DNA of 64,000 nt from Lachnospiraceae bacterium (GTDB lineage: Bacteria > Bacillota > Clostridia > Lachnospirales > Lachnospiraceae), in contig NBBL01000002.1 in assembly GCA_002892395.1 (NCBI GenBank), forward strand, positions 211,490 through 275,489, read 5' to 3'. The notes under the pieces were generated by a model, which was not told the origin of the DNA, did no database searches, and saw nothing but the letters and a program-made list of their open reading frames with translations. This document shows, in pieces, positions 59,009-64,000 of the stretch. The position numbers and the translations under genes are program-made. The number at the start of each line of letters is the position of its first letter. Positions within the stretch are counted from its first letter, which is position 1.

Positions 59009-60016
59009 ATGGAAGATCAACGAAAGCTCAAATTTATTTTGTTCTCATTTATCCTCCTGCTCGCGGTGGGTGTGATCGGTTATATGAATTTACTCAAGGT
59101 GAATTTTGTGGATGCGCTTTACATGACTGTCATCACCATCTCGACAGTGGGCTTTGGCGAGGTAGGAGACAAAAATACGCAATCCGAGATTTTTTCCGTG
59201 CTGATGATTTTTCTCGGCGTCGGCATTGTCGGGTATGCCTTTACCACAGTGGTGGCTATGTTTGTGGAGGGAAAAGTAGTCGATTTATGGAAGGGACGTA
59301 AAATGAACAGGAAAATTTCCGCACTCCGGGATCATTATATCATCTGCGGTTCCGGGGAACTGGCTGCAGTCATCATCAAAAAATTCGCAGATGAAAAATT
59401 GGATTTTGTCGTCGTCACGGATCAGCGTGAGGATCTGAACCAGTACAGCACCCACCACATTCTCGTGGTCGAGGGGCAGTCAACGGAAGAAAGCGTGCTC
59501 ATGCAGGCGGGGATTCTCCGGGCAAAGGGACTGATCTCGACACTGGATACCGAGATTGATAATATTGTGACGGTACTTACGGCGAGAAATCTCAATCCCA
59601 CCGTCTACATCATTGCAAATTCCATCACGCAATCAGGGAGCGAAAAGCTCCTTAAGGTCGGCGCGAACAAAACCCTCTCTGCGACGGAGATCAGCGGTAT
59701 GCGCATGGCGGCCCTTATGATTAAGCCCAATATTATCTCGTTTCTCGATGTTGTGACAAAAATGGGAAACATGGAGTTTGACCTTGAGGAGGTCATGGTG
59801 AAACATGGCTCCTATCTTGAGAATAAAACCCTCCTTGAGGCTGAAATCCCCCGCAAGACAGGGCTCATTGTCCTTGCCATCAAGAAAAAATCGGACGGTG
59901 AGATGCTCTACAATCCTCCCGTGCAGTATCGCTTCCAAATCGGCGACGTCCTGATTGTTCTCGGAAGAGAAGATCAGGTGGATCAGCTAAAACACCTGGG
60001 CAATGAAATGCGGTGA
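59009..60016 (+). CDS. Two-TM potassium channel with RCK domain
   Basis: 335 residues. First helix FILFSFILLLAVGVIGYM, pore helix and filter ALYMTVITISTVGFGEVG (TVGFGE near 49), second helix FSVLMIFLGVGIVGYAFTTVV, then RCK-N (DHYIICGSGELAAVIIKKF, VVVTDQRE) and RCK-C to the end. This is the MthK/Kch design. Expressed alone, behind the 22-bp repeats. Confidence 0.92.
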   Translation: MEDQRKLKFILFSFILLLAVGVIGYMNLLKVNFVDALYMTVITISTVGFGEVGDKNTQSEIFSVLMIFLGVGIVGYAFTTVVAMFVEGKVVDLWKGRKMNRKISALRDHYIICGSGELAAVIIKKFADEKLDFVVVTDQREDLNQYSTHHILVVEGQSTEESVLMQAGILRAKGLISTLDTEIDNIVTVLTARNLNPTVYIIANSITQSGSEKLLKVGANKTLSATEISGMRMAALMIKPNIISFLDVVTKMGNMEFDLEEVMVKHGSYLENKTLLEAEIPRKTGLIVLAIKKKSDGEMLYNPPVQYRFQIGDVLIVLGREDQVDQLKHLGNEMR

Positions 60017-60214
60017 ACGGAGTCCTATTGTCTTGCTTTTGGGCGAGCCGTCCCATGTGGTAAGCCCCATGTGTTCCTTTTCTGCATCTGCTCGGTTGTA
60101 GATAACCTCGGCTGCTGTTCGCCCATGAACACTGTAATGCAATCTGTTTTGTTCTGCTGCAAAAAAGCGTTTTGTAGCCGCTGCGGAGGAATCATTAAAA
60201 GGTTCAGCCAGCAT
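60004..60214 (-). pseudogene. Fragment of a RhuM-family protein
   Basis: The minus-strand frame reads FNDSSAAATKRFFAAEQNRL, then HYSVHGRTAAEVIYNRADAE and MGLTTWDGSPKSK, which is the conserved C-terminal part of RhuM-type proteins. Everything upstream is missing (the GmrSD stop overlaps at 60,204) and the end runs into the channel gene. RhuM genes usually accompany restriction systems, so this is probably debris of an earlier defence locus. Confidence 0.75.
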
Positions 60215-61991
60215 TATTTTTCAAAATCTCAAAGGCTTGCTTTATCTTTGCTGCCATTCGCTTTCTCCGCTCGATCAGGAAATCCTCATAGGGCATGTTT
60301 TCCCAGCCGTGCGGAAGTGCATTTTCTTCTTCCATCCTCTGGATTTCTTCAGGGCCGCGGCCTTCACATACGATAGGATAATAGATGGGAGGGGCCCCAT
60401 CGAGTATCTCCATATTATCTTTCCAATCGATGAAGGCATAGTTAGCCATCTGGTTGATCTTGGTGTCGTTGTATCCCAGCGCCTTCAGATACGCCTTCGG
60501 GAACAGGTGATGCTTCTCCAGCGATTTTCTCTTGCCATCGGCACCGGGCTCAAACAGCTTGCTGACGAGCAGATTACTCTTCGAGAAAAGGATTTTAGCA
60601 TTCAAAATATTCAAAGAAGCCACATAGGCATTCCACGCATTATTGCCTCGGCCAGATACTGCCAGTCCCTCAGAACCAACAAGGGTGGTGTCAAAGTAGT
60701 CGTTTGTGAGCCGCTCCTCAACCCTCGATAAAATAAACCATTTGTATTCTTCCAGTGACGCGAGGCCCTTGATCGAGTTTAGGTGGTTTTCAACCGTGGA
60801 TTCAAACGATCCGGTATAAAGCGATGCCAAAGACGCAAAGAAGAACCACAGCGAAGTCAAATGCATATTCTCATTGTACGACGCATGAAACCGGTACTTG
60901 GCAATGAGATAGAACGCATAGGTATAGTAGATTGCGTTTCCTGAAAGAATCAAATCCCCGGACAGATAACCGGCGTTCATGATAGACTTCAAAAACTCGT
61001 GCCAGTTGTGGATATTGAGGACATCCGGGAGTTTGGCCTTCAGAACATCAAAACGTTGATCCCGAAGGGCAATGTCAACTGCACCTTTTTTATCAAAATC
61101 AGCTCCACGAAGCAATTTATACCCATATTTCAAACGAGCTCTGTCAAATGCATAAGCCATGACCACACGGATAACATCCTGCGCTGTGACCTCGGTGAGC
61201 TGGTTGTACGATGTGATTTTGTCCCTGGAGGGATATGTTGACTCCATGCTAAATTGTTCGATTTCTTTCCGGCCTTCATCCCAATAGAGTGAAAGGAGCG
61301 TCAGTATAAAGTCGTTTTGCTTCAATGCCACGCCACCGGAGTTAACACGAACAAAGATCTCTGAAACATCCTCTTCCTCGGCATCCGCCTTGATATCAAA
61401 TACTGGAAGCGTATGCTGTTTCAAATTTGAAAGCGCAGTGATGTTTTCTGAAATCAGATCCTGCTCCTCATCATTCAGGGTTTCACCCTTGGAAGAACGA
61501 TATTCATCCAGCCTCTTGGTAAAGGTGATAATCAGCTTGGTAATATTCGATGTAGTGAACACTTCGCTAATATTGTAGATCCATTCCGGATCCTTCTTTG
61601 TTGCCTGGTAACCAACCTGGAACTTATTTCTCAACGGGCAGTACGAAATCACAATAGACTTCTCATCGTATTTTGAATTGATGACCTTTTTCCATTTCAT
61701 GACAGCATAAAGAGATGTCAGCCTTTGCTGGCCATCAATAATTACCTGCTTCGGAGATTCATAGTTGTGGGTGTCTGTTCCGATGGTTTTCTTCTTCTCA
61801 AGCGTGGGGCACTCCCACAGCATCAAGTATCCGATGGGATACCCGCACATCATGGAATCAAACAAATCACGCACCTTTGAATCCTTCCAGATGAACGGCC
61901 GCTGAAGCTCTGGAAGGCCCAGTTCTCCTGTATCGATCTTTTCGATCAGCTGATTGACTGTTAACGTCGTGTTGCTGAATATCTGTTGCAT
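60204..61991 (-). CDS. GmrSD-like type IV restriction protein (DUF262 + DUF1524)
   Basis: 595 residues. DUF262 part: LGLPELQRPFIWKDSKVRDLFDSM near 25 and VIIDGQQRLTSLYAV near 82, the ParB-like nucleotide-using motif. C-terminal DUF1524 nuclease with the HNH-like LEKHHLFPKAYLK near 500 and the closing FIDWKDN. Single-chain GmrSD enzymes cleave modified phage DNA. Seems intact, stop overlapping the RhuM fragment. Confidence 0.9.
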   Translation of the reverse strand: MQQIFSNTTLTVNQLIEKIDTGELGLPELQRPFIWKDSKVRDLFDSMMCGYPIGYLMLWECPTLEKKKTIGTDTHNYESPKQVIIDGQQRLTSLYAVMKWKKVINSKYDEKSIVISYCPLRNKFQVGYQATKKDPEWIYNISEVFTTSNITKLIITFTKRLDEYRSSKGETLNDEEQDLISENITALSNLKQHTLPVFDIKADAEEEDVSEIFVRVNSGGVALKQNDFILTLLSLYWDEGRKEIEQFSMESTYPSRDKITSYNQLTEVTAQDVIRVVMAYAFDRARLKYGYKLLRGADFDKKGAVDIALRDQRFDVLKAKLPDVLNIHNWHEFLKSIMNAGYLSGDLILSGNAIYYTYAFYLIAKYRFHASYNENMHLTSLWFFFASLASLYTGSFESTVENHLNSIKGLASLEEYKWFILSRVEERLTNDYFDTTLVGSEGLAVSGRGNNAWNAYVASLNILNAKILFSKSNLLVSKLFEPGADGKRKSLEKHHLFPKAYLKALGYNDTKINQMANYAFIDWKDNMEILDGAPPIYYPIVCEGRGPEEIQRMEEENALPHGWENMPYEDFLIERRKRMAAKIKQAFEILKNNAG

Positions 61992-62084
61992 CTACCGTTC
62001 CTCCTGCTCAATCCACGAATCGGTTCATGATATCATATAGTCTACCTTTATATTTCCTATTGTCATATTGCTTGCATATCATGC

Positions 62085-62207
62085 CTACTCCTCAATCATC
62101 TTAAAATGCCTCAGCTCATCCAGCTCAATTTCAACGTTTACATGCTTATCGATATCAAGTTTGTACAAAAGTGCTGCCGTCTCCACAGGGCTCGAGTGGT
62201 CAGTATG
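62085..62207 (-). pseudogene. Internally deleted 3' scrap of an RlmD-type methyltransferase
   Basis: Forty codons read HTDHSSPVETAALLYKLDID, then KHVNVEIELDEL and RHFKMIEE-stop. The first part is the (T/H)xHVETV(V/A)LL end of TrmA/RlmD rRNA uracil methyltransferases with a Clostridial extension; the final RHFKMI is, as I recall, the very end of that extension, so ~70 residues between DEL and RHF are missing in frame. No start or catalytic part is left. Confidence 0.6.
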
Positions 62208-62271
62208 GATAAATTTTAATATTTTTCAAACGCCTTGTATGTGGGAATATATCCATAAATGCTGGAAACGA

Positions 62272-63543
62272 TTAAGGTCTTAAAGCAGTAATCGGTATTA
62301 CGTACACACTATCCTCTCTTTTATAGGCAAAAGGGGCTTTTGCACATAAGACCATCATAAATGATGGTTTGGGCATATTATTTGTATCTATTTTGGATGC
62401 TAAGTCTTTTAACGTTTCAGCACCTTCTTCAATTAATTTATCTCCACCGAGCTTAATCTCGACTAGACCATAGGCTCCATTTCTTAAATGGATCACTGCA
62501 TCACATTCTAATCCATACCTATCTCTATAGTGATAAACTGTTCCATCTAAATAGTCTGTATAAATTCTTAAATCACGGATACATAAGTTTTCAAACAAAA
62601 ATCCCATGGTATTTAAATCATCCGGTAAATCCTTAGGACCTATGCCTAATGATGCCGTTGCAATAGATGGGTCTGAAAAGTATCTGGTATCTGTTGTTCG
62701 TATGGATGTTTTCGACCTTAAATTTGGATTCCAGGCTGGAGAATCTTCAATCACAAATATTTTTCTTAGGGCATCAAGGTAAGAATATAAGGTTCCCTGA
62801 TCAAATGTATCTGATTGATTGGCTAGCATGTCTTGTCTAATCGTTTCTAGCGAACTCTGTGTTCCTACATGTCTTGCATAGGATTTAAGTAATCTCTTAG
62901 CCTTTTCTTTATCTCTTTTTACCGAGTCCACTCTACTAATATCAGTTGAAACAACAGCATCAAAATAATCTATCGCTTGAAATAAGCCTGGTTTTTCATC
63001 TAAACCAATTGCTTTTGGCCATCCACCTCTACATATCAAAAAGGCTATTTCTTCAAGACTGGTTTCATCAATCGCCGAGATGTTTTCACCTTTAAATAAA
63101 TCCCTGAGAGAAATCTCTCCACTTGAATCCTTTGATTCATATAGACTCATAGGCCGCATTAGAAGTCTAGAAATTCTACCCGTACCCGTATGCATTGAGT
63201 CATCAAATTCATTCGGTACTGCCGAACCAGTTAATATAAATTGACCAAATTCGTCCCTATTATCAACCTCATAGCGCACAGCATTCCATATGTTAGGTGC
63301 TATTTGCCACTCATCAATTAGTCTTGGGGTTGCTCCTTCAAGTAAAGTACCAGGTGAAAGTTCTGCCATTTGCTGATACTGTCTTGTCATATCAGGTCGG
63401 TCCATAGATATAAAGCTTTTTGCCTTTTGTTTTGCTGTTGTTGTCTTTCCACACCATTTAGGACCTTCAATTAAAACTGCTCCTTTTGCATCTAATCGTT
63501 CTTCCAATAATTTATCTGCAATTCTATGTAAATACTTTTTCAT
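62272..63543 (-). CDS. AAA_14/DUF4143 ATPase
   Basis: 423 residues. Walker A IEGPKWCGKTTTAKQ near 26, Walker B PRLIDEWQIAPNIWNAVR near 75, sensor FILTGSAVP, then the DUF4143 PD-(D/E)XK-like part with LECDAVIHLRNGAYGLVEIKLGG (D, ExK). AT-rich compared with the chromosome on its left, a sign of transfer. Function of the family is unclear; often part of toxin-antitoxin or defence islands. Preceded by six 23-bp tandem repeats. Confidence 0.88.
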   Translation of the reverse strand: MKKYLHRIADKLLEERLDAKGAVLIEGPKWCGKTTTAKQKAKSFISMDRPDMTRQYQQMAELSPGTLLEGATPRLIDEWQIAPNIWNAVRYEVDNRDEFGQFILTGSAVPNEFDDSMHTGTGRISRLLMRPMSLYESKDSSGEISLRDLFKGENISAIDETSLEEIAFLICRGGWPKAIGLDEKPGLFQAIDYFDAVVSTDISRVDSVKRDKEKAKRLLKSYARHVGTQSSLETIRQDMLANQSDTFDQGTLYSYLDALRKIFVIEDSPAWNPNLRSKTSIRTTDTRYFSDPSIATASLGIGPKDLPDDLNTMGFLFENLCIRDLRIYTDYLDGTVYHYRDRYGLECDAVIHLRNGAYGLVEIKLGGDKLIEEGAETLKDLASKIDTNNMPKPSFMMVLCAKAPFAYKREDSVYVIPITALRP

Positions 63544-63585
63544 TATTTCCTCCCATACTCAATACTTAAGTGGAGTTTATCACTT

Positions 63586-63723
63586 ATTCAAGTATTTGTC
63601 CATTTTATGTTCAATCATTTATCTGTAATTTATTCAAGTATTTATCCTATTTTAATTATAGTAATTATCTGTAATTCATTCAAGTAATTGTACTATTTTT
63701 ATTCAAGCACTTGGTCAGTATTC
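63586..63723 (-). repeat. Six 23-bp tandem repeats (iteron-like) upstream of the ATPase
   Basis: Units begin at 63,586, 63,609, 63,632, 63,655, 63,678 and 63,701, exactly 23 bases apart. Units 1, 3, 5 and 6 start ATTCAAG; units 2 and 4 are diverged (GTTCAATCA, ATTATAGTA) but keep ATTTATC/AATTATC. The array ends ~40 bases before the ATPase start. Confidence 0.8.
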
Positions 63724-63823
63724 TGTTTTCTTCATTTTGCGGTAACTGCTGTTTTTGAGCAAGCAGTTTTGCAGATAGTGTCAAGATATGTTCGCAAAAA
63801 TCTTCGGACTCACGTCAGAATGA

Positions 63824-64000
63824 TTAAGCGACTTCCTTTAATAACAAGGCTGACATCGACTCCTCTTTGATATATGCCCTGGATGATGACCAGTCTTCGG
63901 AGTATTCCATCAGATAGGCTGTCACCAGTCTGACATACGAGGACTCATGCGGGAAGATTCCGATCACGCTGGTACGCCGCCGGATCTCACGATTCAGCCG
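63824..64000 (-). mobile_element. 3' end of an IS256-family transposase gene
   Basis: 59 codons to the window edge: RLNREIRRRTSVIGIFPHES, then SYVRLVTAYLMEYSEDW and SSSRAYIKEESMSALLLKEVA-stop. RLNREIRRRTxVxGIFP is a strong signature of the C-terminal part of IS256/Mutator transposases. The insertion sequence continues outside the window; its end may lie near 63,760-63,780, where TTGACACTATCTGC is found on the minus strand. Confidence 0.88.

Overview
The window joins two very different kinds of DNA. From base 1 to about 22,000 it is AT-rich, every gene lies on the minus strand, genes are short and overlap, and the readable products (BRO-N protein, MazG-like pyrophosphatase, SF2 helicase, N6-methylase-like protein, ssDNA-binding protein, an SF3 helicase/AEP primase/family B polymerase polyprotein, cell-wall hydrolase, DUF3310, a tRNA) are those of a phage or large phage-like mobile element. 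From about 22,080 the base composition becomes GC-rich and the genes are chromosomal housekeeping genes of a low-copy Firmicute, most like a Lachnospiraceae (Clostridia): ComEC, GerMN lipoprotein, gap-pgk-tpi, KtrAB, MsmK-type sugar uptake, MnmA, NifS, MetA, LigA, QueA.

Mobile element, 1-22,000. The left part (1-9.9 kb) is a replication/nucleotide module read as one almost gapless run. The right part (9.9-21.9 kb) is a series of small proteins, many with one or two membrane segments, including three paralogues with a common layout. In the stretch 14.3-21.5 kb a 27-bp sequence element occurs ten times, on the coding strand, usually just after a terminator and just before a ribosome binding site, and once 2 bases before a tRNA gene. 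It looks like a dedicated promoter that is not of the housekeeping type. The tRNA has an anticodon arm two bases too long. The right border lies in 21.9-22.08 kb, next to comEC, where the last ~28 codons of what looks like a tyrosine integrase survive.

Chromosome, 22,087-60,000. On the minus strand: histidine kinase, GerMN lipoprotein and comEC; then gap, pgk and tpi with their own sigma-A promoter; a Na/Pi cotransporter; a Nudix hydrolase. On the plus strand: an EamA transporter fused in frame to a KtrB potassium pore, followed by KtrA; then a secreted, choline-binding-repeat surface protein behind a ~110-nt leader that ends in a terminator. A minus-strand maltodextrin-type locus follows in reading order: solute-binding protein, two permeases, LacI regulator, MsmK/UgpC ATPase, an HPr-like protein without the phosphorylated His, and MalQ; a promoter plus a perfect 16-bp LacI-type operator lies before it. 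Next is a long minus-strand run: 56.5 kb protein, queA, rluF-like, ligA, metA, nifS, DUF1189 membrane protein, mnmA, SH3 lipoprotein, with many overlapping start/stop codons. CapA and a two-TM RCK potassium channel follow on the plus strand.

Right edge, 60,000-64,000: a decayed defence/mobile island with a RhuM fragment, an intact GmrSD-like (DUF262/DUF1524) type IV restriction gene, an internally deleted 3' scrap of an RlmD-type methyltransferase, an AT-rich AAA/DUF4143 ATPase preceded by six 23-bp tandem repeats, and the 3' end of an IS256-family transposase. No gene-free stretch is longer than about 350 bases; the longest (37,274-37,623) holds two promoters and a leader RNA.
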